Source of the DNA: Tenodera sinensis
Taxonomy: Eukaryota; Arthropoda; Insecta; Mantodea; Mantidae
Reading direction: 5' to 3'
Assembly (NCBI GenBank): GCA_030765045.1
Contig: CM060964.1
Location: 319,636,513-319,700,512 of the forward strand
DNA: 64,000 nucleotides
Shown: positions 1 to 10,252 of the stretch, piece after piece
Layout: the number at the start of each line of letters is the position of its first letter
Position numbering within the stretch: the first letter of the stretch is position 1
Position numbers and translations under genes: made by a program
Notes under the pieces: generated by a model
What the model saw: the letters and a program-made list of their open reading frames with translations, nothing else
What the model was told of the DNA's origin: nothing
The model's database searches: none

Positions 1-149
1 GAATGCTAATGAAAGTAGATAGACACAATACATCCAATATGATAACCACCGTGTTGAAAGATTGCAGAATACTAGAGATAGGTAACAAAGGGTTCTATAC
101 CTAGGAAATAGAGCATGGACATATGACAATAGGCATACAGGGAGGAGAC

Positions 150-990
150 ACAAGATAAATCACATCAACTTTTTGCAGACAGTATCTCTAAGGAATCCTA
201 ATAATACTAATACAGGAGGAATTTCCATCCCATGGAATGTGATCTATGGAACAACACAGATAGAAGAAACTATCCAACTTAAAAATCTCTAGGCATATTC
301 AAAAATTCACCTCACATAATATTGAAATAAAATAAAATTCCCTTAAAACAAAAGTATTTTCAGTTATATGCTATCAAGGTTTAAATGAAAAAACCTTCCC
401 GAAGCTATGAGTAATCCCAACCGTGAAATTAAAATCATGAATTTTAACTTAAAGGTAAATAAAGCACTGAAAAAAGATTTCTGCAATATATCTAAATTAC
501 AACAAGAAGATCCAAAATTGAGAGCAATTTTTGACAAAGTGCCAGAAATAAAACCTAGGATTAACATAAAAAGAGGACAATTCAGGGGAATACTATTTAA
601 ATTACATGGTAGTGGTATAAGTGGTTGGAAAATAATTGCATCAAGCACCCTTCAAAATAAAATTATCCTATCATTTCACCATTCTCTAGCTCATTCTGGT
701 AGTGTGAAAATATTTTTAGTGATTAGGGAAATATTGTACATTAAATACCTAGGGGAAGAAAGTGAGAAAGTTAATATCATGTGTGAATTATGTAAAAGGT
801 GAAACCCATGAACATAAAGTATGAAATAACACTACAATCCATCATATGTAACGAGAAAAATGCATTGGTTACAATAGACAAACTTGGAGAACTCCCAATA
901 GGTAAAAATGGATACAGATACATATTAGTAATACTAGAGATTTTCACTAAATTTGTTAAAATATATCCAGTCAAAATTATTGAAAGTTGT
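150..990 (+). pseudogene. Gypsy-type retrotransposon RNase H end and integrase N-terminal half (broken)
   Basis: This is the remains of a pol gene from an LTR retrotransposon of the Ty3/Gypsy group. The clearest open stretch is 407-802. It carries an integrase zinc-binding region with histidines near 676-700 (FHHSLAHSG) and the CELCKR cysteine pair just before the stop at 800. Reading continues in another frame at 799-985 with the start of the integrase catalytic core (IDKLGELP, then YILVILEIFTKFVKIYP), where the first core acidic residue is the D of DKLG. Upstream, 150-380 has only broken coding traces that resemble the end of an RNase H region. The match stops at about 986, where RepB begins, and resumes near 4545. 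No LTRs were found. Seen: motifs and frame breaks. Inferred: family assignment from motif order. Confidence 0.6.
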
Positions 991-1370
991 TGTTGTTAAC
1001 TAATGCTGGATTTTTGACACTGAAGTCATTAATCCTATTGCTCTCCAATATCTGAAGAGAGCAATAGCAGTAATAGTAACCGTTTTTTTAGAGAGGACCA
1101 TATTTTTATGTTTTGGCGGTCACATCGCTCTCTCACAACCCCCAGAATGTCTGGAGGACCACACCTGTCATTGGTTTACGGGTCTCACCGACCTGACCGG
1201 GAGAATTATCAAAATAAATTCACCGACCATATCCTCTGATTACCAATCAGAGGACGTATACATGCCAGGTCAGCATGTTAGGGGTTAAGAGTTTAGAGAG
1301 AAATGGAGAGGTTGGAAAAATAAAGACTCCCTAGCCCTCAGGAACCCTAATAGAATTGGGGTCAGAAGAG
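989..1370 (-). repeat. RepB dispersed repeat, copy 1
   Basis: Minus-strand copy of a chimeric repeat also found at 8272-8509 and 50404-50800. Its 3' end (989-1040 here) is the C-terminal codons and stop of LINE-B: the same TGGAGAGCAAGAGG to GCTAACAACA stretch ends LINE-B at 21710-21770. The body, about 1041-1370, has no LINE-B similarity and no tRNA-like box B. It includes a GGTCAGGTCGGTGAGACC block. The copy abuts the Gypsy integrase at about 988, so it probably inserted there. Confidence 0.6.
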
Positions 1371-1440
1371 AACAACAAACTCACTGCTGGTGACTTCAAA
1401 CACACAAGCCATGTGCAGGCAATGTCTGAGAGGTCTCAAA
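1371..1440 (-). repeat. SINE-A tail remnant
   Basis: Read on the minus strand, this matches the 3' part of SINE-A (ATGGCTTGTGTGTTT, then CACCAGCAGTGAGTTTGTTG). It is fused directly to the 5' side of RepB copy 1. The tRNA-like head is absent. Confidence 0.45.
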
Positions 1441-1443
1441 CAT

Positions 1444-1640
1444 ATTGGCATCTAAAATAAGAAATTAGAAACTAAAAGCTTATTTTCAAAGCTATAGTTG
1501 GATACAACTTGAAACATGTCAGCTGTGGAAGAACTTGCAATATTTCTAAGATAAGTGAAGCTTTTAGTTTCTAATTTGTTCTTATTTTAGATTCTGTTGC
1601 TTCGCTGTTAATAGCTTCAATTTTTCCTTACTATCAGGTA
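1444..1640 (-). repeat. Fold-back fragment of a Penelope-like (PLE-B) 3' end
   Basis: Sequence shared with the 3' region of the PLE-B fragment at 26033-26130 (GACATGTTTCAAGTTGTATC type motif) and with 20874-20950. Here the ends are inverted repeats of about 30 bp: CTAAAATAAGAAATTAGAAA at 1455 is mirrored near 1570-1600. No coding sequence remains. Confidence 0.4.
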
Positions 1641-1829
1641 TTTTTTTCATTTTCTTTTATTTAATTTGAATTACTCAGATATACATAAAAATAAAGCAAA
1701 GCGAGCAAGGAGATTTCCTGGATAAACCCTTTTTAATACATTTCAATAAAAATTCTGCTTAATATAGAACCTATATTTTATGCTTTTTGATAAATATGTC
1801 AAAAAGCATAAAAAGAGATATCTAAAATT

Positions 1830-2195
1830 TTAAAGCCTCAAACCAATATTACACTCTGCTAAAAACTTAAAAAGCCTATCAACTGCTGTTTTGTCATCCG
1901 CCAAGACCTCTGCAAGTCTGACAGGCAGCTGCAGAGAATCTTGAAGGTGCGCCGGAGAGGAACACTCCAGCAGCACATGATGAACTGATAAAAGATTGTC
2001 ACACAGCAGACATAGAGGGGCAGGGTCCCTTTTAAATAGGTAACCATGCGAAAAATTGCAGTGCCCTATTCGCAACCGGGCCAAGCTAACCTCCTTGTGG
2101 CAAGATAAGCAACAGGAAGTTACCCAGTTTTTTGGAAGTTCTTTCACTTCTCTAAACTTATTACTGCAGAGAGTTAAATTTCCCAACTGATTCAT
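1830..2195 (-). pseudogene. I-group LINE ORF2 C-terminal fragment
   Basis: A 121-codon open stretch matches the end of an RNase H-bearing LINE polyprotein. It contains ARLRIGHCNFSHGYL followed by a cysteine/histidine knuckle, CLLC and HHVLLEC. The same layout ends the large LINE here (RIGHTRATHGHLL, CPTC, PHVLLDC at about 13670-13785), but the residues differ enough that this is another family member. Reverse transcriptase and RNase H are missing, so the copy is 5'-truncated. The region 1650-1830 is probably its AT-rich 3' UTR. Confidence 0.65.
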
Positions 2196-2215
2196 AATGT
2201 AATGCTGGCAAGTTG

Positions 2216-2390
2216 GTCATGGTAGCTTAGTGGTTAAAGCAGCTGCTCAATTAGCAGAAGATCCGTGGTTCAAATCCTGGCTGTAGCATTGAATTTTTCA
2301 CTCCTGATTCCACCTCTTAAACATTGCCCACACATGGCCCTTGTGTCCAAAAATGCCAGCAGTAAGTTTGTTGGCATAAATAAATATTAA
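2216..2390 (+). mobile_element. SINE-A, tRNA-derived, forward copy
   Basis: This copy has a tRNA-like head with a box A (TAGCTTAGTGG near 2223) and a box B (GGTTCAAATCC near 2268), the two internal RNA polymerase III promoter elements. A body and a tail (CAGCAGTAAGTTTGTTGGCA, then ATAAATAAAT) follow. The same tail occurs at 24025-24082, 32430-32480 and 40440-40495. This copy lacks the inverted leader seen in the copies at 32349 and 40265. No clear TSD was found. Confidence 0.75.
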
Positions 2391-2599
2391 ACATATGGTA
2401 GTTTAATAAAAATTATTAGACCCAGTTTAGATTAAACCAAATATTTTGAATAATGTTCCATACAAAGGATAGTCTCTTGAAAATTTGGTCAAAATGTTTA
2501 AAATCTTGGAATTTTATTTTTTGGCAGTTTAGGGTGTGTAGAAATATGACGTGCTATTTTTATCATTTGTACCACTTTAGGTCAGTATATGACTAATTA

Positions 2600-2925
2600 G
2601 AGACATGTAGGTATGTGGTCGTTGACACTTAACTGCCCTGTAAGGTTACTCTGAAGATTCCAACTTCTATAATAATCACCCTATCACTACCAATATTCAA
2701 GCACATAATGAGAACATTAGTCCAAACTAACAGTCAAATTTCGAAGCTCGTACACCAAACACTTAACCAGTTATTAATTATTTTGTGTGAGAATACTGTA
2801 AAACTCACCCGCGATATAAAACGTTCCATGTGACAAAAGCTTTACATTTTTTGAGGTTGAATTTGTGTTTTTGTCTAGTACACTGTATTCAGTATTTGTT
2901 CTAATTTTTTTCTTGTGTTACCTCG
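2600..2925 (+). repeat. Left arm of long inverted repeat (pairs with 4195-4520)
   Basis: This arm is the reverse complement, at roughly 65-75% by eye, of 4195-4520. Shared landmarks include TTGTGTGAGAATA, AAAACGTTCCATG/AAAATGTTCCATG and CTAGTACAC. The arms enclose a 1.27-kb segment with a LINE-B fragment. This could be the long terminal inverted repeat of a non-autonomous DNA transposon, or two opposed copies of one repeat. The outer ends are uncertain by tens of bases. Confidence 0.55.
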
Positions 2926-2959
2926 AAAATTCTGAAAACAGTAATATTTTTATATTTTA

Positions 2960-3440
2960 ACATCCTCTTCCAATTTTCAGCACTCAACAAAAGAATTGTA
3001 TTTCAATGGATACCATTCCACTATGGAATTCTGGGAAATAAAAATGCTGATGCTTTGGCAAAGAAGGGCAGCTCAGCTATTTATAGACCTGTCACTAAAA
3101 CTACATATTACTCTGTTAAAAGATTTGTTAAATCCACATATATAAACATCAACAGAAGAAATTTGATAACCCAAAACCCTGGTTCAAAATTTACAGTTAA
3201 TTCCAGAGCTTCCACGCAAATCGTCTATAGGGGCATTTAGATTTTTAATTGGTCCTGACTGTGTGGTCAAAAATCTACGTACCAGTCTCCAATCTGCCCA
3301 CTATGCAAACTAAATCAAGAAATGGGTTCAGAACACCTCAAAGTTTGTACTTCTTTGGCTGACCATGAATACATGTATGAAAAATATTGGAGTGCAAGAA
3401 GACTAGTGACTTTATTGTCAAATGTCTGGCATTAGAGAAC
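2960..3440 (+). pseudogene. LINE-B 3' fragment (RNase H end and C-terminal knuckle)
   Basis: Broken coding sequence for the end of LINE-B. The start resembles the last RNase H motif (GILGNKNADALAKKG near 3020-3065), then an open frame to 3240. After a frame break comes the cysteine-rich tail region (CPLC near 3293) and the final YWSARR motif near 3385, equivalent to the last codons at 21710-21770. It is 5'-truncated and frame-shifted, and lies between the inverted-repeat arms. Confidence 0.6.
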
Positions 3441-4194
3441 AACAACATATTTTACGGGAGAGATGCCGGCCGTGAAAGCCTAAGCTCACATATCATAGAA
3501 TTATCCAAACATAAGCATTCATAAGAAAAGGGGAATCTGAAGTTGCCCATCTACACATTATGGAGCCAACCCGCAAGTTTGACCAAGGTAAATGTAAAAC
3601 TTTGCCACGTGCTACATACTGTATACCAATTGTGCTATTGGCAAAGGAGAATAGCCATCGAAGCATGAAACGCACATGTAGACAGTCCGTCCTATCAAGG
3701 AATGCTGCTATTCTACATTTGTTTAGCTTATGATGAAAGATGCATAGCAGGGAAAACACAGAATGCAAACGAATGAATGAATTAAGGATAAAGAACAGTG
3801 AGCAGAAAGAGATAGTTGTTGACTTCAGTGGGGTGCCACCTCTGGTCAGTGTGATGAAAAGTCATGCTGAAGGATGCTGAAATATGGTAAACTTGCTGTA
3901 CAGCAGAAGAAATAGCAGAAAGAAGGTCCCATGTATGCAGGAGGAGAATTTTAGCTCCCTGCAAAGGTTAGAAATATAAGATTTGAGCAACCATTACTTC
4001 AAAACTCATTTTCTGAGAAACCTTTTCTCCAACATTTTTCAGTATATAAAATGTCCTATGTGTCAAAGATTTTCATTTAGCCCAGTGAAACCTGCAGGCC
4101 AGGTCCATAATATCCAAATAAGGAACTTCACATTTCCCCCTTCCTCCAAATGCTCATGTTTGGAAAATTATATGTTACATATGAAAATGTTAAA
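3441..4194. other. Unassigned spacer between inverted-repeat arms
   Basis: No coding family, SINE box pair or terminal repeat was recognised here. The short open frames on both strands have no recognisable motifs. It probably belongs to whatever element the 2600-2925 and 4195-4520 arms bound. Confidence 0.3.
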
Positions 4195-4520
4195 AGCACA
4201 TTCCCAAAAAAATAAGAATGTGGGTCTTTTTATAATTATGTGTACTAGCCAAAAAACAGAAAGTCACTTTTAAAAATGCAAAACTTTTGCCGCATGGAAC
4301 ATTTTATACAGCGAGTAATCCTTACAATATTCTCACACAAAACATATATAATAACCAATGAAGCATTTGGCATACCAGCATCAAAATCTGTGTGCTACCT
4401 TAGAATAATAATATCATTATGTGGTTATATTTTCATAGTAATAGGATGATTATCAAAAAAGTTGGAATTTTCAGTGTAGCCTTGCCTTAAATATCAACCT
4501 CGATAGTTAACCAACCTTTT
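4195..4520 (-). repeat. Right arm of long inverted repeat (pairs with 2600-2925)
   Basis: Reverse-complement partner of the left arm. The Gypsy integrase similarity resumes just after it (about 4545). This supports the view that the unit bounded by the arms lies inside the Gypsy copy. Confidence 0.55.
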
Positions 4521-4544
4521 GTATTAAATTATGCTGTTCGCAGA

Positions 4545-5760
4545 AAGTAAAAAGTAAAACCTGCTTAAATAAAATTGTAAATTCTGAAGTTTGGACAATG
4601 CAAACCATACTATCTGATAATGCAATTATGCATAGAGTAAATTATATAAGGCTATATTACAAGGAATGGGAATTAAAGTACATTATTCTGCAGCATATAA
4701 TCCTTAGGGAATCTTACAGAGAGAATCCTGAGAGACATTTTGATTTATTTTCATGTACAAGGGTGGGTCAATAAATAATGCCTCCTATTTTTTTTTCCCC
4801 TTAAATAAGTTATGTGAAAAATTTGAATTTGGCGCAATTCTTCAAACCTTCTTCTCCAATCCCCTACAGTAGTAACTTCCTAAGTCAACAGGTGGCAGCA
4901 CTGCATCCTCTTGCAAAATGGCTTACATCGACATTCGTATTAGACAGCATTCTGTGATTGAATTTTTGACTGCGGAAGGTGAAACGCCAATTCACATTCA
5001 CAAAAGGCTAAAAATTGTGTATGGTGATGCAACGGTGGATGTCAGCACTGTTAGATGATGGGTTCGTCGCTGTAACGAAGCTGAAGGGCAAACACCATTG
5101 GCAGATGAAGTGGCAGGCCGGTGACTACAGTGACTCCATGCAACATTCAGCGAGTTGATGAGATCATTCGTTGTGATCGCTGGATAACAACAGGTGAATT
5201 GTGTTGCGTTACCTCCCTCACTGCCTTTACTGAGGATTGGAGAAGAAGGTTTGAGGAATTGCGTCAAATTCAAATTTTTCACATAACTAACTTATTTAAG
5301 GAAAAAAAAATAGGAGGCATTACTTATTGACCCACCCTCATACTATGCCACTAAGATCATACTTCATGGATTGATAAATGAGATTTGTTCCTGTTAAATT
5401 GATGCAGAATGTAAAGCCTAAGCAATTGATAATTAATTTTCCTACAACTATGGCTACTCAGAGGGAACTAACCAAAAAGAGAAATGTCAATTAGCTATTA
5501 AAGGGTACAGGATAAAAAATAAAAGAACTAAAATGAAAAGATTTTGAGAAAAAAAAATTGACTCCAAAATTAGGAGACAAGGTACTTTTGAGAAAATATG
5601 TTGCTAAAGCATGTACAAAGCAAAATACTAAAATAGGAGTGATGTACACAGGATGTTTCATAATCATAAAACAGTTTGAAGATACACATAAATTACAAAA
5701 TTCAAAAGGTAAAAACATAGGAAAACAAAATTAAATTAAAACCATTTAAATAAAAAATTA
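4545..5760 (+). pseudogene. Gypsy-type integrase C-terminal half, interrupted by a mariner
   Basis: Continuation of the Gypsy pol remnant that broke off at about 986. Near 4605-4740 traces of the second half of the integrase core can be read (ILSDNA, carrying a core aspartate, then a GNLTERILRDI-like stretch that would hold the last acidic residue, with an in-frame stop). The sequence then breaks at the TA flanking the mariner at 4758-5340 and continues after it. At about 5570-5720 a chromodomain-side C-terminal motif is readable (GDKVLLRKY, then CFIIIKQFEDTHKLQNSKGK). Several stops and frame shifts make it non-functional. No 3' LTR was identified. Confidence 0.55.
4758..5340 (+). mobile_element. 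Internally deleted mariner with about 105-bp terminal inverted repeats
   Basis: A 583-bp element flanked by TA on both sides (4756-4757, 5341-5342). The ends are inverted repeats starting GGGTGGGTCAATAA and running about 105 bp (4758-4862 and 5234-5340) with only scattered mismatches. Inside, from about 4918, it encodes the N-terminal helix-turn-helix of a mariner transposase (HSVIEFLTAEGETPI, then VDVSTVR and a stop), followed by a second DNA-binding piece (VDEIIRCDRWITTGELC at about 5150-5205). The catalytic DD34D core is entirely missing. It is non-autonomous and sits inside the Gypsy integrase remnant, so it is the younger insertion. Confidence 0.85.
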
Positions 5761-6118
5761 AAATTAAGGAAATACAAGATTCTGATGAAATGTTATAATA
5801 TTTTCTTATACATGTGCATGGTAACCATGCTAAATTCCTACAGACAATTCCTTTTTCATATATGGGTTGATTTTAACAATTTTATCATAGAAATATCCAA
5901 AGCATAATATAGAGTAAAAATTAAAATAATAATTCCTGATACAAATGTAAAATAAAGGATATATATTAGATAACATGCAAAATATAAAGGCTTTTAGGAA
6001 GATTGATAGAATACCTGCAATGCATTGTACATATAAGGATGAATATTTCTCCAATATCAATTATTATTGAGCAGGTATAACAATTTATGATTTTTGCATA
6101 ATGGAATACATATATACA
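5761..6118. other. AT-rich spacer
   Basis: No recognisable gene, repeat or RNA. The small minus-strand open frames here are AT-rich and carry no family motif. Part of it may be the decayed Gypsy 3' region. Confidence 0.3.
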
Positions 6119-6626
6119 CAGTAGAATCCCACTAATCCAAACTAATGGGACCAAACCCTGTTCGGATTAGTGAAAATTTGGATTAGGTAGATTTTTGTCA
6201 AATAGAACAACATATTCACTTTAAGCGTTTATGTGTTAAGTATTAAAATTATTGAAAATAGGAAATCAGTTCAGTATACTGTAATTTATAACTACATTCT
6301 GAGGCTCAAAAACGTAAAAAATTTGCATTCAAACTTTGTTATGCACATTGTTAGTTGGTCTCTGCCTTCCATTTTTTAGTTTTGGTGTATAAAATAGCCA
6401 ACAGATTCACTGTTTACTCCTGTAGCATTTATTTCCTGTTTTTCTGTTGTAATAAATTTACATTTTCACTTTGAAAAACTGGTTTAATTGTAGTCTTCAT
6501 TTTTTCCTGTTTTAAAATTCAAAACAACTTTGGTAGATATTTTTTCGTAGCCCTGTTTGGATTAGGCAGGTATCAGATAAGGCAGATTTTCAGATTAGCA
6601 TGGTTTGGAGTTGTGGGACTCTACTA
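6119..6626. mobile_element. Tigger/pogo-like MITE
   Basis: A 508-bp element bounded by imperfect inverted repeats (CAGTAGAATCCCAC at the left; the reverse complement at the right reads TAGTAGAGTCCCAC). TA follows the right end; the left TA appears mutated to CA. The subterminal GGATTAG motifs repeat near both ends. There is no transposase coding. The TIR style (CAGT plus TA target) fits pogo/Tigger non-autonomous elements. Confidence 0.6.
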
Positions 6627-6935
6627 TATTAAAATATTTTCTATGCATGAATGGTTGAACATAAGCTAGAAGACTACCTATGTTACATGGAAAATGAAAT
6701 TAAAGGAATTCTTTCCTGTAGGGATATGATATTTATTTGTTGATTATGAATGAATAAAGGATAATAAACAATTAAATGAATATTTGGGGATAATTCTTGT
6801 GAAATAGTTGCAATAAATAGCAATTTATAGAAATATATGTTATACTAATTCTTGAGTATATATCCACACGAAATGAATGATGCACATGGCAAAAAAATCT
6901 GAAGGCCATTAATATTAATAAAGCATACATCAGGA

Positions 6936-7172
6936 GGCCATGCTGTGGCCGAGTGGTAAAACCAAAGTGGCCTGGGCTCGATCCCGGTGACTGCATGTGG
7001 GATTTGTGGTGGACAAAGTGATGCAGAGACAGGTTTCCTCTGGGTTCTCTTAGTTTTCCCCGCCATCTCATTTCACCAGTTTTACATCTTCATTCCATGT
7101 ATCATCAGTGTCGCTGCTTGCAGTGCTGCATGCAGTAAAAGTGGGCATTAAACACTACGACAAAAAAGAACT
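6936..7172 (+). mobile_element. SINE-B, forward copy
   Basis: A 237-bp element flanked by the direct repeat TACATCAGGA (6926-6935 and 7173-7182). It has a tRNA-like head with a box A near 6950 (TGGCCGAGTGG) and a box B near 6976 (GGCTCGATCCC). The body runs through TTCCATGTATCATCAGTGTC to a 3' end of GGGCATTAAACACTACGAC and a short A-run. Three more copies lie on the minus strand at 47090, 53051 and 55369. Confidence 0.85.
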
Positions 7173-7182
7173 TACATCAGGA

Positions 7183-7888
7183 ATTACGACGTAAAGCAAA
7201 TAAAGAAGCAAAAATATACTTTCATATGCAGCAGAAATATTATTGACCAAGAAAAAAAACAGTGTGAACAAAGGGAGAAGAAGAGCAGGAATTACCATAA
7301 GTAAGCCATTCTTAAAATGAAATGAAGATATTTCAAAATATAGATGCTTTAGCAGCATTTACATGTAAAACACCATACACAAACATGAAGTATACAATCT
7401 AAGGGGTAAACTCATATGCTATAAAATATCAAAGTGTACATTAAAAAAATAATATTTAATAACTAGGAATGAGTGGAGTGATAATTACTGTTATATTTGA
7501 TTATAAATACTTTGTAAAATTAAATTTTCTACAATCCAAATATAAAAACATATTCACTGAGTTTAACAACAGTGATCCAAGCATCAAAATGGAAATAGTG
7601 AGAATAGCACTTTGGTTCCAGACAAGTCTATTCTAGTTTAGTAAAAGAAATAGCTCCAATGTGCTACCATTTAACAGCAGTTTTAAGAATAGGTATTACA
7701 CAGCTTTAATAGTGAGAAGGTTTATAAAATTATGAATATCTCAGTTGGTGATTTTGGAGCTTGGATTGCCAATCACAGTCCAATTAAGAGGCAATTGTAG
7801 CAGCATAGAAAAGGTTAAAACACTGTTGTGATTCAGGAAGAAAAAAATGCCTTTTTTGTAATAGTTAATAATGGTTGTTTGATTATGA
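7183..7888. other. AT-rich spacer
   Basis: No feature recognised. It ends at the target site of the large LINE. The sequence resumes after 14264, so 7183-7888 and 14265 onward were once contiguous. Confidence 0.35.
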
Positions 7889-8271
7889 TCAACATTTATT
7901 TGCCCCTCCGAAGGAGTGTCGCCTTGTCGTGGCGGAGGGGCTCAGTACCCGATCCAGACGGCCTACTAAGTGTCATTTTGATTACTGGTAGGCAAGAGGT
8001 GAGGGGAAGCAAAGAACATTCCAAACGGGTAGATGGGGCTCGTTAGTCTTGGTTGACGACTAATCTAGGAGAAGAGGACTCCGAAATCAAACTCCCCCAG
8101 GGGAACCTACCACGGTAGGTCCGGGTTTGGCGCACCCGGGGCCCCGAGCTGCGCACAATCATTTCACCCCCTCCACCTTCATTAACTGTGCCACGTGCGA
8201 CGTTTTATGTTGCTTTTTATATCACCCTCTTCCTCTTCTAGGTTTATTCTGATTATTAGTTTGTAAGTTTT

Positions 8272-8509
8272 GATAACTCTCCCGGTCAGGTCGGTGAGAC
8301 CCGTAAACCAATGACAGGTGTGGTCCTCCAGACATTCTGGGGGTTGTGAGAGAGCGATGTGACCGCCAAAACATAAAAATATGGTGCTCTCTAAAAAGCG
8401 GTTACTATTACTGCTATTGCTCTCTTCAATATCATATTGGAGAGCAAGAGGATTAATGACTTCATTGTCAGAAATCCAGCATTAGCTAACAACAGATTTA
8501 TAACTCCTG
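8272..8509 (+). repeat. RepB copy 2, inside the LINE 5' UTR
   Basis: Matches the minus-strand RepB copies at 989 and 50404: body block GGTCAGGTCGGTGAGACC near 8287, then the LINE-B C-terminal codons ending GCTAACAACA near 8500. A short ATAACTC occurs at both edges (about 8272 and 8503) and might be a small TSD. It either inserted into this LINE copy or is a captured 5' UTR module of the family. Confidence 0.65.
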
Positions 8510-8988
8510 TCTCACCAGCAGGGATCTTTCCTATCTCCGTGGTCCTGTCCCACGGTTTTCGGCGCGGCCCCCGACTTGTGTGCTCTTCGGAGGTCTCAGG
8601 CGCGAAGGTTGTGCGGACCCTTCACACTGCCCCCATGTGTAGCCTTAGGTGCGGAGCCCGTCCACACGTCATGTACACCCACGTAGCTCCTTGAGGGCAC
8701 GGCCGGTGTTAATCTCCCGACGGCCGCGTGCCGTCGGGTTAGTATCACCGGCCGGACGTGTTACCGCTGACGGAGCCCCGGTGTAATCAACCCGAAGTCC
8801 CCTGAATCCACGCTGACTCCGTTGAGGCAGCGTGTGCTAAAGCGGGGAGCCACAGGCGGTTATTCCTGTGGTGGGGGCATAAAACCGGGGTGTCATGTGG
8901 TGAACGGTTTACCCATGCGGACAAGCAGTGGAGATCGGAGGGTGGCTCCTCTGAAGTACGCCTTGAGGTCAGTCATGGAGGGGTCTCC

Positions 8989-10245
8989 ATGGCGGCACAG
9001 ACCGTGGAGATTTTGGTGTCTTTCTTTTCTTTGACCCCCGGATGGCAGGCTGACGCCGACGGTTCCGGATGGGGGTCCAATTCCATAATGCATCCGCGCA
9101 AAACCCCTTTCACTGACCCATTTCTTGTTGTGACCTTGGCATGTGACGGGAAAACGATTAAGGACCTGAACCCTTTTTACATTAAGCGCGAAGTGGACAG
9201 AATATGTGGACCCGTAAAGAATGCGAGCAGACTACGCGACGGTACGCTACTGTTAGAGACCAATAATGCAGAACAAAGCCAGAAAATTCTAAAGGCTAGT
9301 TTGTTGGGGTCCTACCCTATTCGGGTAGCCCCCCACAAAACTCTCAACACCTGCAGGGGAGTCGTCACCACTTCTAGTCTCGACAATCTCAGTAATGAGG
9401 AGATAGTCAGTTGCCTGTCTGATCAGCGAGTCTGTCAGGCGTATCGGTTTACGCGCAAGCAGGATGGCAAAGACGTACCATTGCGGACAGTGTTCCTTAC
9501 GTTCAAGGGCACTGTCTTGCCGGAATATATCTTTTGCGGCTACGAACGTGCCTCTGTCCGGCAGTATGTTCCGAACCCTATGCGCTGCTTCCAGTGTCAG
9601 AAGTTCGGACATACCAAAACATCATGTAACCATCCTGCTGTATGTGAGCGTTGTGGCCTACCGACACATGAGGGCACGGCGTGCACCCGTGACCCGAACT
9701 GTGTTAACTGTGGAGGGAGTCATCCATCGAGCTCTCGACAGTGTCCGAAGTTTCTGGATGAGAAGTGTATTCAGGAACTGCGTGTGAAAGAACACCTCAC
9801 CTTTCCAGAAGCGCGTCGCCGCTTTGAGCAGCTCAAGCCCACGACCACCTTGGACTATGTCTCTGCTGCCCGACGCGCTGCTGTGAACACAGTCGCCATA
9901 CAGCACGTTCCTGTTGCAGACGCTTGTACCCAGACCGAGCCACTGGCAAGTACCCCTCCACTGAATCGTGCCACACCTGCATCGGCGACAACATCCTCAG
10001 CCGTGCAGACCAAAGCTCCTAAGCCGTCCACAAGCCGTAACCAGCCTGTTGAAAAACATCGTTCCAGGCCTATTGTTCGCTCCGGTAGTCGCCCTTCCTC
10101 TTTGAAGTCCCGCTCTCGCTCCGCGAGCCGTAGAGGATCTTCTTCCTCACATACATCTGAGGAATCTCCAGAGGACGGCGACTTTCACATCGTAGGTCCA
10201 AAGTCAGCCAAAGTAAGAAAGAAAAAGATGAAGACAAACCACTGA
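8989..10245 (+). CDS. LINE ORF1: CCHC zinc-knuckle nucleic-acid-binding protein
   Basis: ORF1 of the I-group LINE, an RNA-binding Gag-like protein expected to coat the element RNA. From the first in-frame ATG at 8989 it is 418 residues. The frame is open further upstream without an ATG, and a later ATG at 9088 (MHPRKTP) is an equally likely start because similarity-like sequence begins there. Residues about 45-190 form an RNA-recognition-like domain. Three knuckles follow: CFQCQKFGHTKTSC (about 200-213), CERCGLPTHEGTAC (about 218-231) and CVNCGGSHPSSSRQC (about 240-254). The C-terminal 60 residues are rich in Arg/Ser and then Lys. The frame is intact. It ends 7 bp before ORF2, so the two ORFs are closely coupled, as in other I-group elements. 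Confidence 0.88.
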   Translation: MAAQTVEILVSFFSLTPGWQADADGSGWGSNSIMHPRKTPFTDPFLVVTLACDGKTIKDLNPFYIKREVDRICGPVKNASRLRDGTLLLETNNAEQSQKILKASLLGSYPIRVAPHKTLNTCRGVVTTSSLDNLSNEEIVSCLSDQRVCQAYRFTRKQDGKDVPLRTVFLTFKGTVLPEYIFCGYERASVRQYVPNPMRCFQCQKFGHTKTSCNHPAVCERCGLPTHEGTACTRDPNCVNCGGSHPSSSRQCPKFLDEKCIQELRVKEHLTFPEARRRFEQLKPTTTLDYVSAARRAAVNTVAIQHVPVADACTQTEPLASTPPLNRATPASATTSSAVQTKAPKPSTSRNQPVEKHRSRPIVRSGSRPSSLKSRSRSASRRGSSSSHTSEESPEDGDFHIVGPKSAKVRKKKMKTNH

Positions 10246-10252
10246 TCTCTTT

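Noticed and set aside
7828..8046. Small open frame across the start of the LINE
   Set aside because: It spans the insertion junction at 7903, so it combines flank and LINE 5' UTR by chance.
8890..8988. ORF1 start at 8890
   Set aside because: That position is GTG. The first in-frame ATG is 8989, and eukaryotic initiation at GTG is unlikely.
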